Below, one piece after another: positions 1 to 7,554 of a stretch of 49,978 nucleotides of DNA. Made by a program: the position numbers and the translations under genes. The first letter of the stretch is position 1. Every line of letters starts with the position of its first letter. Source of the stretch: Natrinema limicola JCM 13563 (GTDB lineage Archaea; Halobacteriota; Halobacteria; Halobacteriales; Natrialbaceae); assembly GCF_000337475.1 (NCBI RefSeq), contig NZ_AOIT01000036.1, positions 1 to 49,978 of the forward strand, in the 5' to 3' direction. The notes under the pieces were generated by a model. The model had not been told where the DNA came from and did not search any database. It worked only from the letters and a program-made list of their open reading frames with translations.

Positions 1-153
1 ACTACGACTAGTAGTTCACTCTTCTCCAGTTTCACAGATAGAGGATAAGATTGAGATTGAATCCGGCCAGACGATTCGACAAATGCACCGGAATATTCCA
101 GAGACAGCACCCAGATAGCAATCCTTAATGATGGTCGGCAGAAACGGTTAGAT

Positions 154-228
154 AGCGGGATGGGATAGCCAGGAGATTCCGGCGGGCTCATAACCCGCAG
201 ATCAGTAGTTCAAATCTACTTCCCGCTA
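154..228 (+). tRNA. initiator tRNA-Met (CAU)
   Basis: A complete cloverleaf folds here. The 7-bp acceptor stem is 154-160 with 221-227, followed by discriminator A228. The anticodon stem GCGGG/CCCGC (182-186 with 194-198) encloses loop CUCAUAA, with anticodon CAU at 189-191. The run of three G:C pairs next to the anticodon loop and the A1:U72 pair are the known identity marks of archaeal initiator tRNA, so this is the initiator rather than the elongator or the Ile2 species. No intron is seen and no CCA is encoded. An AT-rich stretch around 122-130 is a plausible TATA box. Confidence 0.95.
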
Positions 229-1483
229 TTTCTTGACTTTGAGTAAACTTCTACGCGACTTGATCGGTAAGTTTCACAGTCATCGGATCAGTCGTATGGA
301 TCCAGTTGATGCAGCAGTCTCTACTTAGATCTTGACAGCATGGTCGGTGAACGCTCACTCCTCGCCGGTGAGTTGATACTCTGATTGCCGTCTTTTAGGT
401 AGGCCCATGACTTCGCGGTCAGTTCACGCGCTGAACCATGTCCGGTTTCTCGAGGCTCCAGTTGAGTGCAGTGTCTCGAGTTGCTACGGATAATTTCATT
501 ATCGTCTTCGGCCCAACTGAGAGCGCATAAAACAGACTTCGGAGGCTGACGTTTTGCCGGCAGATAATCTCGAGGTGCGTTTTCAGGCGAGCGGCCAGTG
601 ACGGATCGCTTGCCCTTCGGACTGAAGATTCAAATACCACGCTCGACAGCTCACTACTGGCAGAAAGGGCGGAAGCCAACAACTGATATTTGACGAAGAG
701 TAATATTACGGCTTCAGTTGTGGAACGCCCGTCACGCCTATTTGTTTGTATCACCCGGTAGCCGTAATCAGTACGACTGGTTATTGGGTCGATAGAAATA
801 TACACGGGCGAAAACCCCAATTTGGACGCGAACGGGAGCACGTTTCTACGGCCCTTCGGCCTGGGTATCTCCAGTTCACGAACCTCGCTTACGCGAGATC
901 CGTTACTGAGCCTTCTCACTCGGCCACCATGGTGGTCAAGTTATGGGCCGTGTTGGTCTCCTTGGAGGCGTTCACCTTGTTTCCGTGTTACCGGAGCCTT
1001 GGTTATACCTCTAACGCGACTTTTCTTGCCCTGTATGGACATTCGAGTCGAGTCGTCCGGTGAATCCTCGTGGCTTCGCCCGGCATTTCATGGTATGGCG
1101 CCCCATGGCATAAGTCTTTGTAAGTACAAGATGGCTACTATGTTCAGACGAATCCATACGTTCGGTCTCACATCTCGTAGTATCCGACGAGAGGATAACT
1201 GACTCCGATCCACCAGTGCGCTGCTGCGGTTGGACGTCCACGACCGCGAGAACGTCTGCTTATAGCGCTATCGCACGGAAGATAACCCAGAGAAAGTGAC
1301 GTGATTCCATGCAGAATACACGAGGTCGCTGCTGACCGGGATGAGTTTCAGTTGTTCGACCTCAACTGATCGTCCCTGATGCTTGAACATCAGTCGGTCG
1401 AAGCCACCTATAACGCCATTATATGTGTTTATAGTACATTAATTCCTAATATTTATACGACTGTCGAACGACCAGTAGCATGT
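229..1483. other. gene-poor, AT-richer stretch downstream of tRNA-Met
   Basis: I find no convincing gene in these roughly 1,250 bases. The base composition is visibly lower in GC than the housekeeping genes further on. The longest open frame (minus strand, 419-919, 166 codons) has no recognisable motif and lacks the acidic character of its neighbours. The position directly downstream of a tRNA gene, and the decayed gene that follows, make old integrated and eroded DNA likely, but I found no second copy of the tRNA 3' end to prove it. Confidence 0.5.
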
Positions 1484-1633
1484 ATGTACGACATCAAGGG
1501 TGGTTCCGATACTGCATCGACATACGAGTGTCTGATTTGTGGTGAGATTATCACCTCCGATACCCGAGCCGAGAAATGCGCTCGTTGTGGGAGTACGAAC
1601 ACCTTCCAAAATCGGGCTCTATCGCTCGAATAA
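1484..1633 (+). CDS. small zinc-ribbon protein (rubrerythrin-like domain)
   Basis: This encodes 49 residues. The centre reads Y-E-C-x-x-C-G-E-I, followed 12 residues later by C-x-x-C-G-S, a rubredoxin/rubrerythrin-type Zn or Fe ribbon. Many haloarchaea carry such stand-alone miniproteins of 40-50 residues annotated as rubrerythrin-like; their function is unknown. ATG 1484 was chosen over an in-frame upstream start because a TATA-like TTTATA at 1452-1457 lies about 27 nt before it, the spacing of a leaderless archaeal message, and because homologous miniproteins begin only a few residues before the first cysteine. Confidence 0.75.
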   Translation: MYDIKGGSDTASTYECLICGEIITSDTRAEKCARCGSTNTFQNRALSLE

Positions 1634-1695
1634 CCGCTATCCCCTCAAACGTAAGGGATGTCATCCAATACATCCCCAACGACAGTCGAAAGTAC

Positions 1696-2390
1696 GGTTT
1701 CTCAGCCAGACGACGATCGGAAGCCACGTCAGCAGTTGCAACGGCTCGACGATACCTCGAGCACGCTGCAACGCACCTCGATATCGATTCGAACAGTATT
1801 GAACGCCTCAAACACCCGGCAGCCATCCACGAGGTAACGGTCCCGGCTGAACGCGATGATAGCACGGTCGGCGTATTCACTGACTATCGCGCGTGCCACG
1901 ACAGCGTTTGTGGTCCATACAAGGGAGGGTTACGCTATCATCCGAGAATCACTCACAAGGAGTGTATCGACCTCTCGATATGGATAACGTTGAAGTGTGC
2001 GGTGAGAGATTCGCCGTTCGACGGCGCAAAAGGCGGTATCGTCGCCGACCCGAAAGAGCTGAGCCCGTCCAAAAAAGAGCGTCTTACCAGGCTATTCACG
2101 GACGAAATCCCGGACACGATCGGGCTGAACAAAGACAACCCTGAACCATTGGTGTTGTTTACCGAAGCTCTCCTACGTCGAGTAGTTCCAAGATATCAAT
2201 CGGCGGTCGTGGTCGCTCGAGGAAGGACAGGACGAACTCGACAAAGAAATGCTGTCCACATGGAATGACGTTCGGTGCAAGGTCGAAACGAGAGATGTGA
2301 CGTGACGAGGTGCGGCATACATCGTAGCACTCTCGCAGTTGGTTGACGCCCAGCTGATCGGGGTCTCTGGCCGTAATTACAGAGATGCAA
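1696..2390 (+). pseudogene. gdhA: glutamate dehydrogenase remnant (internal deletion, frameshift, stops)
   Basis: The first part, frame of 1696-2148, reads as the amino-terminal domain of NAD(P)-glutamate dehydrogenase, including HLDID, LKHP, GPYKGGLRYHP, the KCAV segment and FDGAKGGI. It stops resembling the family after residues matching IGxNxDxP. From about 2171, one frame over, the carboxy-terminal end appears: SYVE-stop-FQDINRRSWSLEEG, then EMLSTWNDVR, then VT-stop-RGAAYIVALSQ. Both stops sit where the family has tryptophan (TGG to TAG and TGG to TGA). Roughly the middle 40% of the enzyme, including the Rossmann dinucleotide domain, is missing. It is a dead gene. Confidence 0.9.
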
Positions 2391-2613
2391 AGAAAATCGC
2401 TGATCCGGCAGGGGGAGGATGAATCGGACACGCCATTATATAGTCTACTGTCGATTACATGGACAGCTAGCTAGCGGTCGGGTTACAGGATCTCCGATCG
2501 ACGACGAAAACGAATCGTATCAGCAGCGGCGTAATAGTGCGTGATAGTACGATACCGTACGAACACGCCCGGTAACTCTCTTTTGAATGGCGGGTCGTTT
2601 CGGACAGGAAGCC

Positions 2614-2699
2614 TGATACGGTCTGCGACCACTGTGTACCGGCGCACCCGAATGACGGGTCGCGGGTGCGCCGGTACAGACTGGAAGGTGTCGGTATGA
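2614..2699 (+). repeat. structured interspersed repeat, copy 1
   Basis: This 86-nt segment aligns without gaps to 29121-29206 with 67 identical positions. It contains a perfect 16-bp inverted repeat (2635-2650 with 2663-2678) around a 12-nt loop ending GGTCG. One stem pair is G:C here (2650:2663) but A:T in the other copy (29157:29170), a compensatory change. It lies just upstream of the glutamine-rich gene. It could be a small structured RNA, a palindromic mobile remnant or a protein-binding palindrome. Confidence 0.8.
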
Positions 2700-2733
2700 A
2701 TGGACGCGAACAGTCACTCGGGAGTACGGATCG

Positions 2734-2774
2734 GAGAAACAGTAGCTCGAGTGGGAGAAACAGTAGCCCGAGTA
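2734..2774 (+). repeat. short tandem repeat, about 20 bp x 2
   Basis: Two adjacent copies of a unit reading GGAGAAACAGTAG-Y-YCGAGT lie just before the presumed TATA box of the glutamine-rich gene. They may be a duplicated regulator site or simple slippage. No further copies were noticed in the window. Confidence 0.6.
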
Positions 2775-2867
2775 TTTATTGGGGCGGCTGGATTGGTCAC
2801 GATACCCTACGAGGCAACGCGCTACCGGATCTCCGACCTCGTAGGTGACGATACCATCCAGAGAACC

Positions 2868-3419
2868 ATGTCATACCAACAGCCGCCGCAACAGCAAATA
2901 GAACAGCCAACTCAACAGCGAACCCGACGCCAGCGGACTCCACACCAGACCAGGCGGCAGCATCACCAGCAGCAACCGCAGCAACAGACTGGACAACAGT
3001 ACCAACAGCAGCCCCAGTCGTTCGATCAGGCCGTTCCGCAGCAGGTCTCACAGGCAATCCACCAACTCGAGGAACTCGAATCGGACGCCGAGTGGGCACA
3101 CGGACAGGCGATGAAAGCCGGTGATCGGTTCACATCCGGGATGCTGGCTGACCTCACCCAGATTATTCACCTGCAGAAGACCCTTCTCCTGCGGCAATCC
3201 GACTTCGCACAGACGTTCGGCCAGTGTACTCAGCAAGCACTCCAGCAGAGTACCCAGCAACTCCAGCAGTCCGAGGCTCCGGGTGTCCAACAGGTGATCC
3301 AGCAAGCCCAGCAGGTCACTCAGACGATCCAACAGGCGAGCCAGCAGGTCACACAGCAGGACCGGTCACAGCAGATTGGCCAACCGCCGTCACCACAAGG
3401 CGGTGGCCAGCCCTTCTAA
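2868..3419 (+). CDS. glutamine-rich low-complexity protein, function unknown
   Basis: This encodes 183 residues, of which about a third are glutamine. Residues 1-50 are a Q/P/R/H-rich, basic, disorder-like stretch. Residues about 51-115 are a more ordinary amphipathic helical segment with one cysteine after it (FGQC). The rest is a long QQ-x-x repeat likely to form coiled coil, ending in a G/P/Q tail. I do not recognise a family. ATG 2868 is preferred to ATG 2700 because 2700-2867 holds a tandem repeat and a TATA-like TATTTATT near 2773, so transcription probably starts inside that stretch. A basic, glutamine-rich protein is odd in an acid-proteome halophile. Phasin-like or condensate-forming roles are only guesses. 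Confidence 0.6.
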   Translation: MSYQQPPQQQIEQPTQQRTRRQRTPHQTRRQHHQQQPQQQTGQQYQQQPQSFDQAVPQQVSQAIHQLEELESDAEWAHGQAMKAGDRFTSGMLADLTQIIHLQKTLLLRQSDFAQTFGQCTQQALQQSTQQLQQSEAPGVQQVIQQAQQVTQTIQQASQQVTQQDRSQQIGQPPSPQGGGQPF

Positions 3420-3543
3420 GAACTGGGTACCCGACACGCCCTTGCAATCCTTGCGAGGGAATTTCATCTCTATCTCTTGACGGTCGTCTCGAGCGCCGCC
3501 GTGTCGAAAGCGCCACCGGATCCACCAACCGGAGAGACGGTAC

Positions 3544-3915
3544 CTACCGGAGTTTCCAGAGTAACGAGCGCAGTTTGTACCCGAGCGAACCGTTCTGATA
3601 GCCAGTCCACCCGCTCATTCCACCCAACAGCGTCGCTGCATCGTACCCCTCGTCGACGAGTAGACTCGTTGCTCGTTTGGCAACCATACCCATCTTACAC
3701 ACGACGACGACGTCTCGCTCGCGTGGGATTTCTCCGAGTCGATCGCGAAGTGCTGACTCGTCGCCTTGGCGCAACTCCTGATAGACCGGGACGTTATGAC
3801 TGCCCTCGATCGCGTTCGTCTGATAGTCCGTCCGTGGACGAATATCGAGGATAAACGGTTCGTCTCCCGACTCGAGGCGGGTTGCCAGTTCGGCTGGACG
3901 GATGCGACTCATCAT
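3544..3915 (-). CDS. single-domain rhodanese
   Basis: This encodes about 123 residues, the usual length for a stand-alone rhodanese that transfers sulfane sulfur from thiosulfate or persulfide to a thiol acceptor. The N-terminal CH2A-like segment (FILDIRPRTDYQTNAIEGSHNVP) and the active-site loop C-K-M-G-M-V-A-K-R (Cys about 72) are clear. The small, partly hydrophobic loop differs from the classical CRxGxR loop, so substrate preference is open. Two adjacent ATGs (3915, 3912) are possible starts; the longer ATG at 3939 would add an unconserved tail. It follows the transducer gene on the same strand with a 36-nt gap, but a shared transcript is not proven. Confidence 0.85.
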   Translation of the reverse strand: MMSRIRPAELATRLESGDEPFILDIRPRTDYQTNAIEGSHNVPVYQELRQGDESALRDRLGEIPRERDVVVVCKMGMVAKRATSLLVDEGYDAATLLGGMSGWTGYQNGSLGYKLRSLLWKLR

Positions 3916-3951
3916 TGCTATATTGTGCTGGAAATACAAAACCGTGGTGGT

Positions 3952-5475
3952 TCAGGCGTCGGTCGGTACGGCGCTGGTAGCTGCTGCGTCGGTTTCGAAA
4001 TAGCGGAGTGCTCGCGAGAGGCGTGCCGCTTGGTTGCTGAGCTGTTCAGCACTCGTCGAAACCTCGGTCAGGGCCGTAGTCTGTTCTTCGGCTGCAGCGG
4101 CGACGCTTTCAGTACCTGTGCTCGTCGATTCGGAGATCGCTGCGACGTCGTCGACCATCGCGACGACCTCCTGGGTCGAGGCCGCCTGCGCTTCGCTGGC
4201 TGCCGAAATCTCTTGTATCCCAACGTTGGTCTCCTCGGCGAGGTCGGTGATCGAAGCGAGCGCGGCGACGGCTTCCTGGACCTGCTCGCTGGCGTCTTTG
4301 ATACCGGCGTTCGTGCGCTCGACTTCGGCAGTGGACGCCTCGGTCCGATCGCGGATCGCCTCGAGGCGGGCCTCGGCCTTCTCGGCTGCCTCTGCGGCGT
4401 CTTCGGAGAGCGTTTTGACTTCCGTCGCGACGGCTGAGAACCCGTCGTCGCCGCTGGCACTCGTCGCGCGGGAGACCTCGATGTTCGCGTTCAGCGCTAG
4501 CATGTTGGTCTGGTGTGCGATCTCAGAGATCGTGTTGATCAGCTCGTCGATCTGTTGAACCTCGTCCTCGAGACGGTGCATCTCGGCGACGGCGTCGGCG
4601 GCCTCGGCTTCGATCTCGTCCATGGCACTGATCGCCGCCTGAGCTGCTTCTTTCCCCTCCTGCCCGGTGTCAACGGTTCGTTCGGCGATCTCGGCGACCT
4701 CGTTCGAGGAGACGGCGATCTCCTCGGTCGTCGTCGACAGCGAGTCGAGTTCTGTCGTGACCGAACGGAGGTACTCGTGTTGTTGGTCGGCACCGTCGGC
4801 GATTTCCTGGATCGACGTAGAGACCTGCTCGGAGGCCGAGTGGACTTCTTCGGCACTGGACGTCACTGATTCGGATGCGGCGGCAACGTCCTGTGCGAAC
4901 GCCATGAGGTCCTCGGTGGTCGACTCGAGTTTGGCGAGCATGTCGTTGAACTCGCGTGCGATCTCGGCCATCGCTTCGTTCTCGCTGTCGGGGTCCAGCC
5001 GCTGTGTCAGATCGCCGGCCGCACACGCCTGCATGACGGTTGCGTACTCGTCGGCTTGCTGCTCTAAGTGCTGGTTGAGCTGGTCCGTTTCTTCGCGAAG
5101 CGTGACTGCCTCCTGGCGCGCTTGTTCGACCTCTTTGATTTTCGTCTGGAGGGACTCGTTTTTATCCTGAAGGTCGTTGACCGTCAGCAGTCCCACGTTG
5201 ACCACGAACAGGACGAACACAGCGCCAAACAGGAAGACGAACCCTGTCAGCAGCTGGAAGCGGAGTTCCTGACCGCTGAACGCGATCCACAGGGCGGCGA
5301 CATAGCCCAGCAGGAAAAATACCATCAGCGCGAGGAGCCCCCGCCACCGTCGTCGGTAGCTTTCTTCGTTTAGTCGCAGGAACAGCCGCCGGGCATACAG
5401 AATCGAGCCGAACATCACGAGTGTCCCAGCGGCGATCAGCCCGAGTACGATCATCGATACTGCGGCCATCAGCAC
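3952..5475 (-). CDS. membrane-bound methyl-accepting (Htr-type) transducer
   Basis: This encodes 507 residues. Three hydrophobic segments lie near residues 5-27, 46-66 and 73-96, with no sizeable extracellular domain. A coiled linker and HAMP-like region (about 100-200, including LTQRLDPDSENEAMAEIAREFN) lead to a long coiled-coil signalling domain. The hairpin tip reads ISEIAHQTNMLALNANIEV, the CheA/CheW-binding signature. Glu/Gln/Ala-rich methylation helices flank it. Membrane-embedded input without a periplasmic domain suggests sensing of membrane state, light (with a partner rhodopsin) or cytoplasmic signals. No sensory rhodopsin is adjacent, so the stimulus is unknown. ATG 5469 is an alternative start. 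Confidence 0.88.
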   Translation of the reverse strand: MLMAAVSMIVLGLIAAGTLVMFGSILYARRLFLRLNEESYRRRWRGLLALMVFFLLGYVAALWIAFSGQELRFQLLTGFVFLFGAVFVLFVVNVGLLTVNDLQDKNESLQTKIKEVEQARQEAVTLREETDQLNQHLEQQADEYATVMQACAAGDLTQRLDPDSENEAMAEIAREFNDMLAKLESTTEDLMAFAQDVAAASESVTSSAEEVHSASEQVSTSIQEIADGADQQHEYLRSVTTELDSLSTTTEEIAVSSNEVAEIAERTVDTGQEGKEAAQAAISAMDEIEAEAADAVAEMHRLEDEVQQIDELINTISEIAHQTNMLALNANIEVSRATSASGDDGFSAVATEVKTLSEDAAEAAEKAEARLEAIRDRTEASTAEVERTNAGIKDASEQVQEAVAALASITDLAEETNVGIQEISAASEAQAASTQEVVAMVDDVAAISESTSTGTESVAAAAEEQTTALTEVSTSAEQLSNQAARLSRALRYFETDAAATSAVPTDA

Positions 5476-5803
5476 CCACCTGTGACTGTGCTGTTCGCGT
5501 GGCTGAACTGCCGGTTCCAGGTCGCCGAATCCGAGGTTCTACGTGGTTTTCGCGTCATCGGTCTCTGAAGTGGTTCGCTTCGAAAGAACGAATGCGTCTC
5601 ATCGTTGGCTTCGATCGCTGTCCTGTCTGGAAACCGGAACTGCGTGTCTCGCAGGCTGTCCGTTTCGAAGCCATCGCTTTCTTTCGAATATAGTGACATT
5701 CGTCCGGCGAAACTATTTAATGGTAACGCAACCTTCTTGTGTCTCTCGACTCTGGCACGAAATTCACTGAACCGGTACGTAGCCGACAGTATACTTTCGG
5801 CTG
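5476..5803. other. intergenic, no gene seen
   Basis: About 330 bases separate the transducer promoter from the end of the small gene at 5804. Short open frames exist on both strands but none shows family motifs or consistent codon use. The AT-rich patch around 5700-5725 may be promoter material for a transcript I cannot identify. Confidence 0.4.
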
Positions 5804-6049
5804 TTATCCGCCGTATTTCCGATACCAGACTCGAGCCCCAACGGGCGACTCACCAGCGTCGAGATCCAGTCGACGCACGACCAACTCCCGGATCGCAGTC
5901 GTGACGACGAGTTCGATCGTGTCGCCCGCATCGGTCTGCACCTCGAAGACGCAGTGTCCGTCCCGATCGCTAATCCGTTCGATCGTTCCGATGGACCACC
6001 GCTCGATGTCGTGAGCCGGTTTCCTGGCGTGGATTCGGTCGTGGGTCAC
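5804..6049 (-). CDS. small haloarchaeal protein, function unknown
   Basis: This encodes 81 residues. The pattern of alternating hydrophobic residues (IGTIERI, HCVFEVQTD, TIELVVTTAIRELVV) suggests a compact beta-rich fold, and it ends in the well-ordered motif GARVWYRKYGG. The codon usage and the strong third-position GC support a real gene. I believe this is a recurrent haloarchaeal family but cannot name it with certainty. It lies about 100 nt downstream of the isocitrate lyase-family gene on the same strand. Confidence 0.65.
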   Translation of the reverse strand: MTHDRIHARKPAHDIERWSIGTIERISDRDGHCVFEVQTDAGDTIELVVTTAIRELVVRRLDLDAGESPVGARVWYRKYGG

Positions 6050-6145
6050 GTCCGAAGGGAAGCCAGTCAGGCAATTGAAGATAGCGCCTCCGCAGGTGTC
6101 GTTCGAGTCGCTGCCACGGAAATCTCGTTCGCCGCAAGCGCCCGG

Positions 6146-7093
6146 CTATTCAGAGGCGAGGTCGTCCCCGAGTGAATCCTCGTATTTGTCTTGTGCCTCG
6201 TCGGGGAGATACTGACGCTCCCACTCGACGACCTCGGGAAAGCCCGAAAACTCGTGGAGGCTCCCGACGGGCTGGGAATTGAACGCGTCGTCAATGTCTC
6301 GCATCGCCGCCACGGGGTCGTCCGCGAAGGCACTAAGATCCGCGTAGACGTTCGCGATCGTCGACAGCGTCGACGTAATGGGGAACAACACGATGTCGAA
6401 GCCCCACTCCTCGAGCGACGCGAGGTCGACGTACGGCGAGGAGCCGAGATCGCCGACGAAATTATACACGATCGGCCCGTCGACTTCTCGGCCGATACGC
6501 TCGAGTTCCGCCTCGTCGGTCGGTCCTTCAACGAACGCGACGTCGGCACCGGCCGCGAGGAAATCGTTGGCGCGGCCGATCGCCTCGTCGAGCGAGCCGT
6601 CACCTGTGCCGCGGGCGTCGGTGCGGGCGATGAGGACGAAGTCCTCGGCGCGATCGTCCCGAACGTCGGCCGCGGCTTCGATCTTGCCGACTGCGTCCTC
6701 CCGTGGGATGACCTGTCGCCCTTTCGTGTGGCCACAGCGTTTCGGGAACGTCTGGTCTTCGATGTGGATCGCGCCGACGCCGGCTTTGATGTACTCGCGA
6801 ACCGTCCGGATGACGGTCGTGGCGTTGCCGTAGCCGTTGTCGGAATCGGCGATCAGCGGCACATCGATTCGCTCCTGGATGTTGCCAGCGTTTTCGATCA
6901 TCTCCGGCATCGTGATGAAGCCGGCGTCGGGATAGCCGGTCTTCGACAGCGACGTTCCATAGCCGGTCATGTAGATGGCGTCAAAGCCGATGGAATCAGC
7001 GACGGCGGCGGTAAGCGGGTCGTGGACGCCGGGACAGACCAGGAGGTCGTCGCGCTCGAGAGACGTGCGGAGCGTGGCACCGGAGTCGGTCAT
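6146..7093 (-). CDS. isocitrate lyase/PEP mutase family enzyme
   Basis: This encodes 315 residues, the length of the 2-methylisocitrate lyase, oxaloacetate decarboxylase and PEP mutase group. The TIM-barrel signatures are present: the N-terminal CPGVHDPLTA and DAIYMTGYG, the Mg-binding LIADSDNGYGN, EDQ, and the active-site loop PKRCGH with its catalytic cysteine, as in the lyases rather than in PEP mutase. It probably cleaves or decarboxylates a C4-C7 2-oxo or hydroxy acid. The exact substrate cannot be told. An isochorismatase-family gene used to lie 63 nt upstream on the same strand, suggesting a former catabolic operon. Confidence 0.85.
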   Translation of the reverse strand: MTDSGATLRTSLERDDLLVCPGVHDPLTAAVADSIGFDAIYMTGYGTSLSKTGYPDAGFITMPEMIENAGNIQERIDVPLIADSDNGYGNATTVIRTVREYIKAGVGAIHIEDQTFPKRCGHTKGRQVIPREDAVGKIEAAADVRDDRAEDFVLIARTDARGTGDGSLDEAIGRANDFLAAGADVAFVEGPTDEAELERIGREVDGPIVYNFVGDLGSSPYVDLASLEEWGFDIVLFPITSTLSTIANVYADLSAFADDPVAAMRDIDDAFNSQPVGSLHEFSGFPEVVEWERQYLPDEAQDKYEDSLGDDLASE

Positions 7094-7156
7094 GGCCGAT
7101 CACACGGTAGTCGTGGCGAAGTCGGTGTCGATGCCGGTCGTCTCGCGTTGGTGTGA

Positions 7157-7396
7157 TTATACATTCTCGGAGCGGTGGTCGAGGACGGTCTCGGTTGTGA
7201 CAACATCGCCGTATTTCGCGTCGATGTCGAAGCGGTTCGCTCGGTGCGGTCCCTCGGCGCGGTCACCGACCGCGTCGGCGGCGACGATGGTTCGGTAGCC
7301 GTGCTGGAGGCTATCGACAGCCGTTGCACGGATACAGCCACTCGTTGTGACGCCGGCGAGCACAAGCGTATCCACACCATGGTATAGCGTAGCATT
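7157..7396 (-). pseudogene. isochorismatase-family hydrolase remnant (C-terminal part)
   Basis: The frame reads [20 protein letters not shown], then [20 protein letters not shown] and a family-like tail. This is the core beta strand and active-site loop of isochorismatase/N-carbamoylsarcosine-amidase-type hydrolases, with Cys in TSGC as nucleophile. A TAG codon precedes the homologous stretch and the first 100 or so residues, with the catalytic Asp and Lys, are absent. The only available start (GTG 7375) begins at the middle of the domain, so the product would be inactive. The upstream 150 nt run straight into the kinase promoter. Confidence 0.8.
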
Positions 7397-7554
7397 CTAC
7401 AGTCCACGGTGGGAGAAGAAGGGCTCCCCCAACAGCTGTTGGTCAGTATATCATGTACACGGACGACCATCGCTGTCGCGTGAGCCGTCCCGTGTCGGCG
7501 ATTCGACTGCTGCTCGAGTGAGGTCCACCATACATGTAAACCGGCTCGCATCCA

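Noticed and set aside
419..919. 166-codon minus-strand open frame downstream of initiator tRNA
   Set aside because: No recognisable motif, non-acidic composition and no clear promoter; in a lower-GC region long frames arise by chance. Kept only as a remark on the gene-poor stretch.
7429..7442. 14-bp perfect palindrome CCAACAGCTGTTGG before the kinase
   Set aside because: Only one copy was found and it contains the common CAGCTG core; could be an operator but there is no supporting pattern.
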